Source: Rossellomorea aquimaris
Lineage (GTDB): Bacteria; Bacillota; Bacilli; Bacillales; Bacillaceae_B
DNA length: 64,000 nucleotides
Direction of reading: 5' to 3'
NCBI RefSeq assembly: GCF_008180865.1
Contig: NZ_VTEX01000002.1
Location: 930,001 to 994,000 of the forward strand
The notes below the pieces were generated by a model. It had not been told where the DNA came from. It did no database searches and worked only from the letters and a program-made list of their open reading frames with translations. The translations under genes were made by a program, and so were the position numbers. Shown here in pieces: positions 1 to 8,956 of this stretch. The stretch's first letter is position 1; every line of letters begins with the position of its first letter.

Positions 1-1012
1 ATCCGAGAAGAGTTCCTGAACGAACGACGAGCCCCCTTTTCACAAGCTCATATGAGACCGTGTCACCATTCATACCTGTGTCCACCATGATAAAGTTCGA
101 TTGAGAAGGAAAATAAGCTATCCCCAGACGATCAAATTCACTTTCCAAATAAAGACGACCCTGCTCGTTCTTATGGGTACATTCCCTAATAAACGCTTGA
201 TCCTCCAGGGCAATGATCGCTGACTTCTGGGCAACGGTATTCACATTGAAGACATCTTTCACTTTACGGAGCTGTTCTGCAATCTCCTCATTCATGACCC
301 CGAACCCGACTCTTAGTCCGGCCAGGCCATATATTTTCGAAAAGGTTCTAAGAACGATCAGGTTTTCGAATGCTGACAGGAGAGGCAGGGTTTCTAAGTA
401 GTCATCAGTTGTAACGTATTCCATATAGGCTTCATCCACCACTATCAGGATATGCGAAGGGACGCTCTCGATAAATTGCAGGAGTTCTCTTTTTCCGACA
501 ATGGTTCCAGTCGGGTTATTGGGATTACACACAAAGATCAGCTTCGTTTTTGGAGTGATCTGGTCATGCATCCCCTGCAAGTCATGGGTACCGTTTACGA
601 GTGCGACAATGACCGGAGAGCCTCCCTCTAGGAACACATTGGTTCTATACCTGGGAAACGTAACATCGGCCATGATAGCTTCGTCGCCACTGCTCAAATA
701 GGCCCTCGTCAACAGCCGGATCACTTCATCCGAGCCATTCCCGAATACAATCTGTTCTTTCGGTACCCCTAAAAACGCTGAAACCTTATGACTAAGATCG
801 ACAGCAGCTCCGTCCGGATACAAAAACAGGTCGCTCCCATTTTCTTTAAACCACTGCTTCACTTTCGGGGAGCAGCCATATATATTTTCATTTTCTGACA
901 GCTTTCTGATTGAGGAGAGACCATGCTCCTTCTGTAAGTCGCCAAGCGTCTTCCCCAGCACGTATGGAGCAATATGTGTGACTGCTTCTCTTGTTTTGAA
1001 CTTTAATGTCAT
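1..1012 (-). CDS. hisC: HisC-type PLP aminotransferase (C-terminus cut by window edge)
   Basis: Fold-type I, pyridoxal-phosphate aminotransferase of the histidinol-phosphate/aromatic aminotransferase family. I translated it from the reverse complement: it starts MTLKFKTREA, and shows the family landmarks FVCNPNNPTGT, VVDEAYMEY and RTFSKIYGLAGLRVGFG, whose Lys would carry the PLP Schiff base. The ATG at 1012 follows GGCGAGG at good spacing. The last residues lie left of base 1. HisC enzymes of Bacillus also transaminate tyrosine and phenylalanine. Here the gene stands next to hppD rather than in a histidine operon, so a role in making 4-hydroxyphenylpyruvate from tyrosine is a reasonable inference. 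A purely biosynthetic HisC role cannot be excluded. Confidence 0.85.
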   Translation of the reverse strand, partial: MTLKFKTREAVTHIAPYVLGKTLGDLQKEHGLSSIRKLSENENIYGCSPKVKQWFKENGSDLFLYPDGAAVDLSHKVSAFLGVPKEQIVFGNGSDEVIRLLTRAYLSSGDEAIMADVTFPRYRTNVFLEGGSPVIVALVNGTHDLQGMHDQITPKTKLIFVCNPNNPTGTIVGKRELLQFIESVPSHILIVVDEAYMEYVTTDDYLETLPLLSAFENLIVLRTFSKIYGLAGLRVGFGVMNEEIAEQLRKVKDVFNVNTVAQKSAIIALEDQAFIRECTHKNEQGRLYLESEFDRLGIAYFPSQSNFIMVDTGMNGDTVSYELVKRGLVVRSGTLLG

Positions 1013-1199
1013 ACATGAATCCTCGCCTTCCTCATGGATGAAGGGGGTCGACTCACGTGTTAGCTTATCTTCTGTTCAAATATGGTACCTGCAAACTGTA
1101 CGATATTATAAGTAGAAGCAGCTAATCTCTTCATGAGTTAACCCCCTGACCGGTCCTTTGACCCCCGTTATATATGCTAATCTCTATCTATTTTTTATT

Positions 1200-2315
1200 T
1201 TATAGGTTTCCTCTGCGTTCTTGCTCACGCTCGATGGATTCGAATAGTGCTTTGAAGTTTCCTTCTCCGAACCCTCTTGCCCCCTTACGTTGAATCACTT
1301 CAATGAAAAGAGTTGGACGATCTACGATTGGCTTTGTGAATATTTGAAGCAGGTAGCCTTCGTCATCACGGTCGACAAGAATATTCAACTCTTTGATTTT
1401 GGAGATCTCTTCATCGATTTCCCCTACACGCTCTGAAAGCATGTCGTAATAGGAATCAGGAGTATTTAGGAATTCCACACCATTCTCTTTCAGGATGCCG
1501 ACTGTCTTCACGATATCCTCGGTCAGGATGGCAATATGCTGCACCCCTGGACCACCGTAGAACTCAAGATATTCCTGAATTTGTGATTTGCGTTTTCCTT
1601 CAGCAGGCTCATTGATCGGGAATTTAATGCGGCCGCCGTTATGCATCACCTTGGACATAAGGGCTGAGTATTCGGTTGTAATGTCTTCATTTGTAAAGTG
1701 ACGCATTTCCTTGAAGCCCATGACTTTTTCATAGTACTCCACCCACTCTTCCATACGCTCCACATTTCCTACTACATGGTCCACAGCGATGATACCGGCA
1801 TCTTCATGTTTAAGCGCAGAATCATATTTTTCAAAGCCCGGCATGAAGATCCCTTTATAGTCTTTACGCTCCACAAGGGTATGGATCGTATCCCCGTATG
1901 TACCAATGATGGCTTTTTTCAATTGTCCATTATCATCTTCTAGCGTCGATGGTGGCATGATTTCAATTGCACCGCGGGACACCGCTCCAGTGTAAGCCTT
2001 TTCAACATCATCCACCACAAGGGCGATATCTTTAATGCCGTCTCCGTGAAGCTTCACGAATTGGGCCACCCGGCTGCCTTCATGCAGGCTTCCCGTTATA
2101 ACCAATCGGACTTTGTTTTGTTGCAGTACATAGGATACTGTGTCACGATTTCCTGTCTCCAACCCTGAATAGGCAACGGTCTTAAAACCGAATGCTGTAC
2201 AGAAGAAGTGCGCAGCCTGCTTTGCATTACCCGTATAGTACTCTAAAAAATCAACATCTCTGACTGGGAAGACATCTTCTACTTTAACCTGCTTTTTGGC
2301 TACATTTTCTTGCAT
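1200..2315 (-). CDS. hppD: 4-hydroxyphenylpyruvate dioxygenase
   Basis: Fe(II) dioxygenase that converts 4-hydroxyphenylpyruvate to homogentisate in tyrosine catabolism. The protein (371 aa) has two vicinal-oxygen-chelate halves. The expected 2-His-1-Glu metal site is visible as H180 (AVDHVVGN), H260 (GVQHIAIL) and E339 (FIEVIQRKG), followed by the C-terminal helix with GFGEGNFKALFE. I chose the ATG at 2315 (MQENVAKK) because GGAGGG lies 7 nt upstream; a start 7 codons earlier has no Shine-Dalgarno. It lies 120 bp downstream of the E3 gene and upstream of the hisC-like gene. Homogentisate dioxygenase is not in the window and would have to lie beyond the left edge or elsewhere. Confidence 0.95.
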   Translation of the reverse strand: MQENVAKKQVKVEDVFPVRDVDFLEYYTGNAKQAAHFFCTAFGFKTVAYSGLETGNRDTVSYVLQQNKVRLVITGSLHEGSRVAQFVKLHGDGIKDIALVVDDVEKAYTGAVSRGAIEIMPPSTLEDDNGQLKKAIIGTYGDTIHTLVERKDYKGIFMPGFEKYDSALKHEDAGIIAVDHVVGNVERMEEWVEYYEKVMGFKEMRHFTNEDITTEYSALMSKVMHNGGRIKFPINEPAEGKRKSQIQEYLEFYGGPGVQHIAILTEDIVKTVGILKENGVEFLNTPDSYYDMLSERVGEIDEEISKIKELNILVDRDDEGYLLQIFTKPIVDRPTLFIEVIQRKGARGFGEGNFKALFESIEREQERRGNL

Positions 2316-2435
2316 CCTAATCCCTCCATTAAACATAAGTATATTCTGAATATTATATTAAATAGTTTTAAAGAACTTCTCAAGAGCGGCTAGTAAAGCT
2401 TAAACGCTTCTCTGTATAAAAGCGTGTTCCTCACT

Positions 2436-3863
2436 TTACCTGGCCATCTCTTTTTTTCGGGGAGGCATGTGCACCGCTTCTCCCTTTAACCCTTCGACTG
2501 CTTCGAGTAAACTTTCATTCGTACTCGGGTGGGGATAAAGTGGAAAGCGAAAGTCCTCATCTCTCGCTGCCATTTCAAGTCCCAGCACACCTGATGTGAT
2601 CAGCTCGGCTGCTCCCATTCCCATCATATGAATACCAAGGATCAAATCCGTTTCACTGTCTGACACGACTTTCACGAATCCATCCTTTTCATCCATCAGC
2701 TGAGCGTACCCGTTTCCTCTGACAGGGTTCTCACTCACTGTAACCGAATAACCTTCCTCTCGTGCTTCCTCTTCTGTAAGGCCCGCACACGCAATCGGCG
2801 GGCTCATCTGCACCACCATCGGCACAAACTGCAGATCTACTTCCACCTGTAGCCCAGCCATCGCCTCGGCCGCCGCCTTCCCCTGTTTGATCGCTTTAAC
2901 TGCGAGGGACGGACCTTCCGTGACATCCCCGATCGCCCATATATGAGGAATGGAGGTCCGTCCCTCCCGATCTGTTTGGATATAATCATCCTCGGTTAAT
3001 TCAACACGGAGACGGTCGAGGCCGATGTCTGATAGGTTCGGCTTCACTTTTCCACTCATGACAAAGTGGGAGCCTTCGATGGAGACCATTTCACCGTTTG
3101 CTTTGTTCAGCCCTACTATAACCTTTCCTTCTGTGTCACTCACCGTTTTTATGGTAGAGCTCTTGATAACATTGATTTTCTGCTTTTTAAACTGCCTGAA
3201 CAACTCTTTTGAAATCGAAGAGTCAAATGGAAGGTCTTCATTCAAGATTAGGGTGACAAAGCTTCCCAATGTGGAGAAAACAGACGCAATCTCCAGTGAA
3301 ATATAATCGGCACCATACACAATCAGTTCTTCAGGGATTTCCTCCAGCTCAAAAATCTGTCTTTCCTTCAGCACTCGGTCAGAATTAAAATCGATACCAT
3401 CCGGATAGTGTAGATCTCCACCTGTTGCCACTATCGCATCTTTGAAATTGAAGAGAGAAAATTCATGTCCGTTTTCAACCCCGATTCGGGATTCTGATAG
3501 AAAGGTAGCATATCCTCTAACGATTTCAACCTTATTTGCTTTGCACAGTGATTCTACCCCTGATCGGAGCTGGGTGATTTTTTTCTCTTTATAGTTTTGT
3601 AGAGTAGCAAGGTTTGCTTCCACCTCCCCAAACTCCATCCCCATTTCCTTCAGGTGCTTCGTCTTTTTATATTCCTGGGCAAAATGGGTGAATACCTTCG
3701 ACGGGATGCAGCCTTTATTTAAACAGGTCCCGCCTACATCCTTCCGTTCGATCAACGTCACTTGTCTACCGAGGCCCGTGGCTCTGATAGCCGCGTGATA
3801 GCCCCCAGGACCTCCTCCGATGACGACAATGTCTTTATCTTCCGTAATCTCTCCCACTACCAT
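2436..3863 (-). CDS. lpdA: Dihydrolipoyl dehydrogenase (E3 of 2-oxoacid dehydrogenase complex)
   Basis: FAD/NAD disulfide oxidoreductase that reoxidises the lipoyl group of the E2 subunit encoded just upstream. The 475-aa protein has the N-terminal FAD motif VIGGGPGGYHAA, the redox-active disulfide C47/C52 (GGTCLNKGC), the second FAD motif WAIGDV and a C-terminal dimer motif HPSTNES containing the catalytic His. The ATG follows the stop codon of the E2 gene with no gap, indicating translational coupling. Two oppositely oriented copies of the dispersed 12-mer AGGTCCGTCCCT lie inside the gene (2905-2916, 2954-2965). A weak ACGCTT/AAGCGT hairpin follows at 2404-2425. Confidence 0.95.
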   Translation of the reverse strand: MVVGEITEDKDIVVIGGGPGGYHAAIRATGLGRQVTLIERKDVGGTCLNKGCIPSKVFTHFAQEYKKTKHLKEMGMEFGEVEANLATLQNYKEKKITQLRSGVESLCKANKVEIVRGYATFLSESRIGVENGHEFSLFNFKDAIVATGGDLHYPDGIDFNSDRVLKERQIFELEEIPEELIVYGADYISLEIASVFSTLGSFVTLILNEDLPFDSSISKELFRQFKKQKINVIKSSTIKTVSDTEGKVIVGLNKANGEMVSIEGSHFVMSGKVKPNLSDIGLDRLRVELTEDDYIQTDREGRTSIPHIWAIGDVTEGPSLAVKAIKQGKAAAEAMAGLQVEVDLQFVPMVVQMSPPIACAGLTEEEAREEGYSVTVSENPVRGNGYAQLMDEKDGFVKVVSDSETDLILGIHMMGMGAAELITSGVLGLEMAARDEDFRFPLYPHPSTNESLLEAVEGLKGEAVHMPPRKKEMAR

Positions 3864-5048
3864 TTACATCAACTCCAATAGCATGGATTGAGGTTCTTCA
3901 ATCAGATCCCGTAATCGGTTCGTAAATTTCACGGCTGTCCCGCCATCTGCCACTCTATGATCAAAAGACATCGAAACATTCATCATGGAACGGACGACAA
4001 TTTCATCCTTTTCGTTCACCATCGGACGCTTCTTCGTTTTATGGAAGGCGAGGAGGGCTACTTCCGGTTCGTTAATGATCGGAGTGGCTCCGATCGATCC
4101 GTTCAGAGGTCCTACGTTACTGACCGTGAAGGTTCCCCCTTTGATCTCTTTCATCGCTAGCTTGCCATCCAGTGCTTTGACGGTCAATTCCTTCATCTCA
4201 CCGTGAATGTCTTTCATCGTTTTTTCTTCCACGTGCTTGATGACAGGAACGATCAGACCTTCCTCTGTGTCGACTGCAATTCCGATATTGTGTTGAGACT
4301 GAAGCTCGACACACTCTTCTTCTTCATTGAGACGGGCATTGAAAATCGGAAACTCTTTTAAACAGACAGAAATGGCTTTGATAAAATACGCGCCCATGGA
4401 AATGGACCCGCCGCCCGCTTTCATAGTATCTTTCCAGGATAGTAGATTCGTAACGTCGATTTCTTCAAAATGGGTACAGTGCGGGATGGTTCTCAGCGAC
4501 TGTGACATTTTGGACGCGATCTGTTTTCGTCTGCCCCGGAAAGGAATCGTTTTAGCATCAGGTTCTGTCAGTGCCTCAGTGGCAAATGGTTCAGGGTTTT
4601 CCACCGATACTTGCGCTGACTTACTTTCTCCATTCATATAAAGGAAAATATCTTCATCAAGGATTCTACCGCCCACTCCGGAACCAGTCACTTCTTCTAT
4701 GTTGATACCATTCTCTCTTGCGATTTTCCTTGTATAAGGTGACGCGAGGATCCTTCTCTTCTTCAATACATGGGTCGTTTCCGGCACAACTCGCCGGCTC
4801 ACGGAGTGATTTCCTTGTTCTTTTTCCATCAACAAAACCGTGGATCCGACTGGAATCGTCTCCCCTTCACTAACCGTAAACTCCTTGATGACACCTGAAA
4901 ATGGTGCCGGGATCTCTGCCGTCATTTTATCTGTCTGTACCTCTACCAGTGGTTGATCCGCTCGCACGACATCCCCCACTTTTACAAGAAAGTGATTGAT
5001 ATTGGCTTCGGTCATGCCTTCCCCAATATCATGAAGCTTAACTTCCAT
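3864..5048 (-). CDS. Dihydrolipoyllysine acyltransferase (E2)
   Basis: Core transacylase of a 2-oxoacid dehydrogenase complex (394 aa). The domain order is classical: one lipoyl domain at residues 1-77 with the lipoylated K41 (QTDKMTAE), a peripheral-subunit-binding domain at about 101-137 (ASPYTRKIARENG), a linker, and the catalytic domain from about 165 with H364 and D368 in DHRVADGG. Sequence does not decide between pyruvate, branched-chain or aryl-2-oxoacids as substrate. The neighbours (phenylalanine dehydrogenase upstream, HPPD downstream) favour an aromatic 2-oxoacid such as phenylpyruvate. It lies 15 bp after E1 beta and abuts E3. Confidence 0.93.
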   Translation of the reverse strand: MEVKLHDIGEGMTEANINHFLVKVGDVVRADQPLVEVQTDKMTAEIPAPFSGVIKEFTVSEGETIPVGSTVLLMEKEQGNHSVSRRVVPETTHVLKKRRILASPYTRKIARENGINIEEVTGSGVGGRILDEDIFLYMNGESKSAQVSVENPEPFATEALTEPDAKTIPFRGRRKQIASKMSQSLRTIPHCTHFEEIDVTNLLSWKDTMKAGGGSISMGAYFIKAISVCLKEFPIFNARLNEEEECVELQSQHNIGIAVDTEEGLIVPVIKHVEEKTMKDIHGEMKELTVKALDGKLAMKEIKGGTFTVSNVGPLNGSIGATPIINEPEVALLAFHKTKKRPMVNEKDEIVVRSMMNVSMSFDHRVADGGTAVKFTNRLRDLIEEPQSMLLELM

Positions 5049-5063
5049 GAACTCCCTCCTTGT

Positions 5064-6059
5064 CTAATAGCGGGCTACCTTCTCCACTGCAGCCAGCACA
5101 CGTTTACTGTCAGGCAAATAGAAATCTTCAAATCCGAAATACGGGACAGGTGTATCGAATCCTGTTACCCTTTCAGTCGGCGCTTTCTGATATAAAAAAG
5201 AATTGTCATTGATGATCGCCAGTACATCATTTCCAACCCCACCAGTGGCATGTGCTTCATGGACAACCACGGTTCTCCCCGTTTTCTGAACGGAGCTTGA
5301 AATGAGATCCTTATCTAGGGGATAGAGTGTTCTAAGGTCTAGTACCTCACAGGAAATACCTTTATCAGCGGCTTCCTTGGCTGCATCCTCAGCTACCTTA
5401 ACCATCGCTCCCCATGCAATGATGGTGACATCCTCACCCTCTGTGACTACTTTACCTTTCCCGATTTCCACGGTGTACTTTTCTTCAGGAACTTCTTCCC
5501 TTGAAGAACGATAACATCGCATAGGCTCCAGGAATAGAACGGGATCAGGATCCTCGATGGCTGCAATCAGAAGTCCCTTCGCATCATATGGAGTTGCAGG
5601 GCAGACAACCTTGATTCCAGGCATATGTGTGAAAAGTGCTTCGGTACTATCGGAATGAATCTCTGGGGCACGTACACCAGCCCCATACGGAGCCCTGATG
5701 ACCAAAGGACAAGTGAAATGGCCAAGGGTACGGGTGCGTATTCTGGATGCATGCGTCATGATCTGCTCGTATGCCGGGTAGATGAATCCTAAAAATTGGA
5801 CCTCCGCTACCGGACGAAATCCGTTCAGCCCCATCCCGATGGCCGCTCCAATAAAGCCCGCTTCACTTAAGGGTGTATCAAGAACCCGGTCTTCACCGAA
5901 TTCCTGTTGAAGACCGTCCGTCGCCCTGAATACCCCGCCGTTCGTCCCGATATCTTCACCCATCAACAGAACATCTTCGCTTTCCTGAAGCATCACTCTC
6001 ATCGCATCCGTTATGGCTTGAACCATCGTCAGCGTTTTCATTTTCGTTAAGGTGCTCAT
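5064..6059 (-). CDS. 2-oxoacid dehydrogenase E1 component, beta subunit
   Basis: Transketolase-type beta subunit of the thiamine-diphosphate E1 enzyme (331 aa from MSTLTKMK). It contains the family blocks LLMGEDIG, DTPLSEAGFIGAAIG, RAPYGAGVRAPEIHSDS and VVVHEAHATGGVG. Its glutamate in MGEDIG would activate ThDP bound by the alpha subunit. I chose the ATG at 6059, one base after the E1 alpha stop, because AGAGG sits 8 nt upstream; a GTG three codons earlier is less well placed. It belongs to the four-gene E1a-E1b-E2-E3 run, and the co-translation geometry predicts equimolar subunits. Confidence 0.93.
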   Translation of the reverse strand: MSTLTKMKTLTMVQAITDAMRVMLQESEDVLLMGEDIGTNGGVFRATDGLQQEFGEDRVLDTPLSEAGFIGAAIGMGLNGFRPVAEVQFLGFIYPAYEQIMTHASRIRTRTLGHFTCPLVIRAPYGAGVRAPEIHSDSTEALFTHMPGIKVVCPATPYDAKGLLIAAIEDPDPVLFLEPMRCYRSSREEVPEEKYTVEIGKGKVVTEGEDVTIIAWGAMVKVAEDAAKEAADKGISCEVLDLRTLYPLDKDLISSSVQKTGRTVVVHEAHATGGVGNDVLAIINDNSFLYQKAPTERVTGFDTPVPYFGFEDFYLPDSKRVLAAVEKVARY

Positions 6060-6060
6060 T

Positions 6061-7125
6061 CTACTCACCTCTCAATTGCTCAAGGAGCTTTTCTTTTTGT
6101 TCCTGGATCGTCCAGGTCGGTGTCGCAAACACATAATCAAAGATCACACTTGGATCAGCTGCCGGATATGCTTCCAGTTCCTCGACTGCAAGGTCAACTT
6201 CCTTCGCACATTCCTTTTGAACTGAGGTCATCCACTCTTCGTCACCCCAGCCTCGATGCTTCATGAATTTCGTTAACCGGTCAACAGGGTCATTATCCTT
6301 ACGTCGGGACTCACTTTCCTGTTGATCACGATACTTCGTCGGATCATCTGCGGTTGTATGGGCACCGTATCTCCAGGTAACAGACTCGATCAAGGTAGGT
6401 CCGTCCCCGTTTCGTGCTCTCTCCAACGCCTTCAACGTTTCAAAATACACAGCAAAAATATCATTGCCGTCAATGCGTACGCTTGGAATGTCATAGGCAA
6501 GAGCTTTCTGGGCAATGGTCTTTGTATTCATTTGCTTGTGCATGGGAACGGAGATGGCGTAATGATTGTTTTGATTAAAAAAGACAACCGGTGCCTCCCA
6601 GACGCTTGCCAGGTTCAATCCTTCATGAAAGTCGCCTTCAGAAGTGGCGCCATCACCAAAATAGACAATGGCTGCATTCCGGGTCCCTTTTCTTTTCTCG
6701 GCGAAAGCAGCCCCTACCGCATGTGGAAGCTGTGTCGCGATCGGAATGCCGGGAGTGAAAATATTCTTTCCTTCCGGAGGCACGCATCCTTCATTTCTCC
6801 CCTTCCAGAATAGGAGGATATGAAGCAGGGAATGGCCGAATGTCATGGTAGCCCCATGATCCCGATAGGACGGGAATAACCAGTCTTTGTCCTGGAGGGC
6901 AAGTGCGCTCCCCACCTGGGATGCCTCCTGGCCTTCAAATGGTGCATACGTTCCAATCCGCCCCTGACGCTGGAGGCTCACCGCTTTCTTATCAAATGTA
7001 CGGATCCTGATTAAATGCCGATAAAAAGTACGGGTTAAATCTTCTGAGATGTCCTTTTCATACTCACCTTGAACCAGTTCCCCTTGTTGATCCATAACCT
7101 GGACCAATTGAAATTCCTCGATCAT
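6061..7125 (-). CDS. 2-oxoacid dehydrogenase E1 component, alpha subunit
   Basis: Thiamine-diphosphate-binding alpha subunit (354 aa from MIEEFQLVQ). The ThDP/Mg motif is visible as GDGATSEGDFHEG with the closing NQNN about 25 residues later. The N-terminal block LQRQGRIGTYAPFEGQEA resembles pyruvate dehydrogenase E1 alpha of Bacillus more than the branched-chain enzyme. The phosphorylation-loop region reads RYGAHTTADDPTKYR. The ATG at 7125 is preferred because GAGGTGA precedes it. The substrate is not determined by sequence; the operon begins with phenylalanine dehydrogenase, so phenylpyruvate is the leading candidate, with 4-hydroxyphenylpyruvate, pyruvate or branched-chain keto acids as alternatives. 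Confidence 0.9.
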   Translation of the reverse strand: MIEEFQLVQVMDQQGELVQGEYEKDISEDLTRTFYRHLIRIRTFDKKAVSLQRQGRIGTYAPFEGQEASQVGSALALQDKDWLFPSYRDHGATMTFGHSLLHILLFWKGRNEGCVPPEGKNIFTPGIPIATQLPHAVGAAFAEKRKGTRNAAIVYFGDGATSEGDFHEGLNLASVWEAPVVFFNQNNHYAISVPMHKQMNTKTIAQKALAYDIPSVRIDGNDIFAVYFETLKALERARNGDGPTLIESVTWRYGAHTTADDPTKYRDQQESESRRKDNDPVDRLTKFMKHRGWGDEEWMTSVQKECAKEVDLAVEELEAYPAADPSVIFDYVFATPTWTIQEQKEKLLEQLRGE

Positions 7126-7171
7126 TTTCATCACCTCATATTGGTGCTATTTTGTTATTCCGATTTACATT

Positions 7172-8341
7172 TTATGTCCTAACCGACCATTTCGGGCGTT
7201 TCGCATGGGAGAAGAAGCTGTTTCTTCTTGTGCGTGCGTGGATCCTGTCCTCGCAGAACCGGTTGGCTGCTTCGACTGTAGTCAAGTGCTGGTTCTCTGA
7301 TTGCAGGTAAATATTCTGAAGGCTGTTATAGATGGCGCTTGTCTTTTGCAGGACACGTTCTTTATTTGGTTCGTATAATTCGTCAGCTACCTGGATCAAT
7401 CCGCCTGCATTGACGATGTAATCAGGTGCGTATAAAATCCCTTTTTCGTGCAGCTTCATTCCATGTGAAAGATCTAATAACTGGTTGTTGGCAGAACCGA
7501 CGACAGCCTTTACCTTCAACTGATCTACCGTGTGATCATTAATGATCCCACCGATCGCACAAGGAATGAAGACATCTGCATCAACCGAATAGATCTCATC
7601 TCCGGATACGACTTTAATCGCTGCTCCCATCCTGTTTGCCTTAGCTACTAACTGATCGATGGATTTCTGACTGATATCTGTTACATAGAGGTCTGCTCCC
7701 TCTTCAAGTAGTCGCTCGGCTACTTTAAAGCCTACTTTTCCTAACCCTTGAATGGCATAGCTTTTTCCATGAAGGTCTTTTGAGCCCCATACGTTTTGGT
7801 TGGTTGCCTGTAAGCCATAGATGACGCCCATGGCAGTCGGGATGGAAGAGTCTCCACTTCCACCGTATTCTTCATTGACACCTACAATGCAATTCGTTTC
7901 TTTTAGGGCATAAACAAAGTCATCAGGAGTCGTTCCCATGTCTGTCCCCGTATAGAATCTTCCGTTCAGGGATTCAACAAATTGGCCGAAAGCACGGAAC
8001 AACTCAGGGTGTTTGTCTTTTTCAGGATCACCGATGATGACGGCTTTTCCTCCACCGAAGTCCACGTCGGCCGCTGCACATTTGTAGGTCATCCCTTTTG
8101 ATAAGCGTAAAACATCCTCAAGTGCTTCATCTACTGAGGTGTAGGGTCTCATCCGACAGCCGCCCAGTGCAGGTCCAAGAGTGGTATTATGTATGGCGAT
8201 GATGGCTTTCAGTCCTGTTTCTTCATCATTGCAGAATACAACCTGTTCATGATTTTGTATTTTTTCGAACATATCCATTTCTCCGCCCCCTGCAAGCTCT
8301 CTGTTTGTAACCGCTTCCATTTTGGTGAATACGTTACTCAC
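7172..8341 (-). CDS. Phenylalanine dehydrogenase
   Basis: NAD-dependent oxidative deaminase of the Glu/Leu/Phe/Val dehydrogenase family (389 aa), expected to convert L-phenylalanine to phenylpyruvate. It matches what I remember of Lysinibacillus (B.) sphaericus PheDH rather than leucine dehydrogenase: [17 protein letters not shown] (catalytic K87 and K99) instead of the LeuDH form [30 protein letters not shown] in the NAD domain, and the basic PheDH-type tail [14 protein letters not shown]. The GTG start at 8341 has AGGAGG 7 nt upstream. It lies between the thioesterase gene (45 bp) and E1 alpha. Leucine or valine activity as a side reaction is possible. Confidence 0.88.
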   Translation of the reverse strand: MSNVFTKMEAVTNRELAGGGEMDMFEKIQNHEQVVFCNDEETGLKAIIAIHNTTLGPALGGCRMRPYTSVDEALEDVLRLSKGMTYKCAAADVDFGGGKAVIIGDPEKDKHPELFRAFGQFVESLNGRFYTGTDMGTTPDDFVYALKETNCIVGVNEEYGGSGDSSIPTAMGVIYGLQATNQNVWGSKDLHGKSYAIQGLGKVGFKVAERLLEEGADLYVTDISQKSIDQLVAKANRMGAAIKVVSGDEIYSVDADVFIPCAIGGIINDHTVDQLKVKAVVGSANNQLLDLSHGMKLHEKGILYAPDYIVNAGGLIQVADELYEPNKERVLQKTSAIYNSLQNIYLQSENQHLTTVEAANRFCEDRIHARTRRNSFFSHAKRPKWSVRT

Positions 8342-8386
8342 TAAATCTCCTCCTTTTACACTGCTATTGATGAATTGGATCTAAAC

Positions 8387-8782
8387 TTAGTTCTCTTTTA
8401 TTCTTTCATTAATTTTCTCTTTAGGAAGTACGACTTGTTTGACCTCACCTTTCCCAATGAGTCTGTCATTCTCTTTATCTCTGACAGTCACTTCAGTCAC
8501 GATGATGTTTCGTTCATATTTAATTACTCTCGCTTTAATTTCAAGAGAGGAACCGTTTTTCGCCGGAGCCATATGCTCGACGTTCACCTTGGCTCCCATT
8601 CCCTCTTCATGGTCTTCCAAATAGGGTAGAATGATCTTTCTTGATGCCCATTCCATGTGGTAAACCATTGAGACGGTTGAATATACAGGGTGTACCACGT
8701 CTCCTTCAAACTGGGCATACATGCTGGGGATTACTTCTGTTGTGACGACGGCCATATGTCCTTCTGCTAATCCAGACTTCAT
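8387..8782 (-). CDS. FlK-like hotdog-fold acyl-CoA thioesterase
   Basis: A 131-aa single-hotdog protein resembling the fluoroacetyl-CoA thioesterase FlK. The three residues used by FlK for catalysis appear in register: T36 (YSTVSMVY), E44 (HMEWASRK) and H70 (NVEHMAPA). It is the first gene of the PheDH/2-oxoacid dehydrogenase block and carries the operator at 8824-8840 in its promoter. A likely job is releasing CoA from dead-end or accumulating aryl-acyl-CoA such as phenylacetyl-CoA, comparable to PaaI in proteobacteria. That is inference; detoxification of another acyl-CoA is equally open. Confidence 0.8.
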   Translation of the reverse strand: MKSGLAEGHMAVVTTEVIPSMYAQFEGDVVHPVYSTVSMVYHMEWASRKIILPYLEDHEEGMGAKVNVEHMAPAKNGSSLEIKARVIKYERNIIVTEVTVRDKENDRLIGKGEVKQVVLPKEKINERIKEN

Positions 8783-8823
8783 CGCTTTCCCCCTTTAAAC
8801 CAACAAATAATATATTTTTATAT

Positions 8824-8870
8824 AACGTTAATTCAACGATATAATAACATTTTGTTTTATAAATAGTCAA
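8824..8870 (-). promoter_or_regulatory. Promoter and candidate PaaX operator for thioesterase/PheDH operon
   Basis: On the minus strand a TTGACT -35 box (8865-8870) and TATTAT -10 box (8841-8846) are separated by 18 bp. A 17-bp imperfect palindrome AACGTTAATTCAACGAT (8824-8840, plus-strand reading) directly abuts the -10 box, covering the start region. The same arrangement occurs upstream of the ABC importer at 12213-12259. Confidence 0.7.
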
Positions 8871-8914
8871 TAAATTGTTAAAATTTAAAATATTATATTA
8901 ATATAAGTTATGCA

Positions 8915-8954
8915 GAGGGACGGACCTATCGGCTGCGCCGAAGGTCCGTCCCTC
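8915..8954. repeat. Palindromic AGGGACGGACCT repeat (complete hairpin)
   Basis: GAGGGACGGACCT (8915-8927) and its exact reverse complement (8942-8954) enclose a second short stem TCGG/CCGA, giving a nearly continuous hairpin. It is one member of a dispersed family in this window (see also 14806-14819, 43026-43064, 59186-59197 and two copies in lpdA). There is no T-run, so it is not a typical terminator. Confidence 0.75.
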
Positions 8955-8956
8955 AC

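Noticed and set aside
7172..8341. Leucine dehydrogenase of a branched-chain keto-acid operon
   Set aside because: Active-site block, internal [11 protein letters not shown] and the basic tail follow phenylalanine dehydrogenase; no buk/ptb genes or SigL-type -24/-12 promoter are present.
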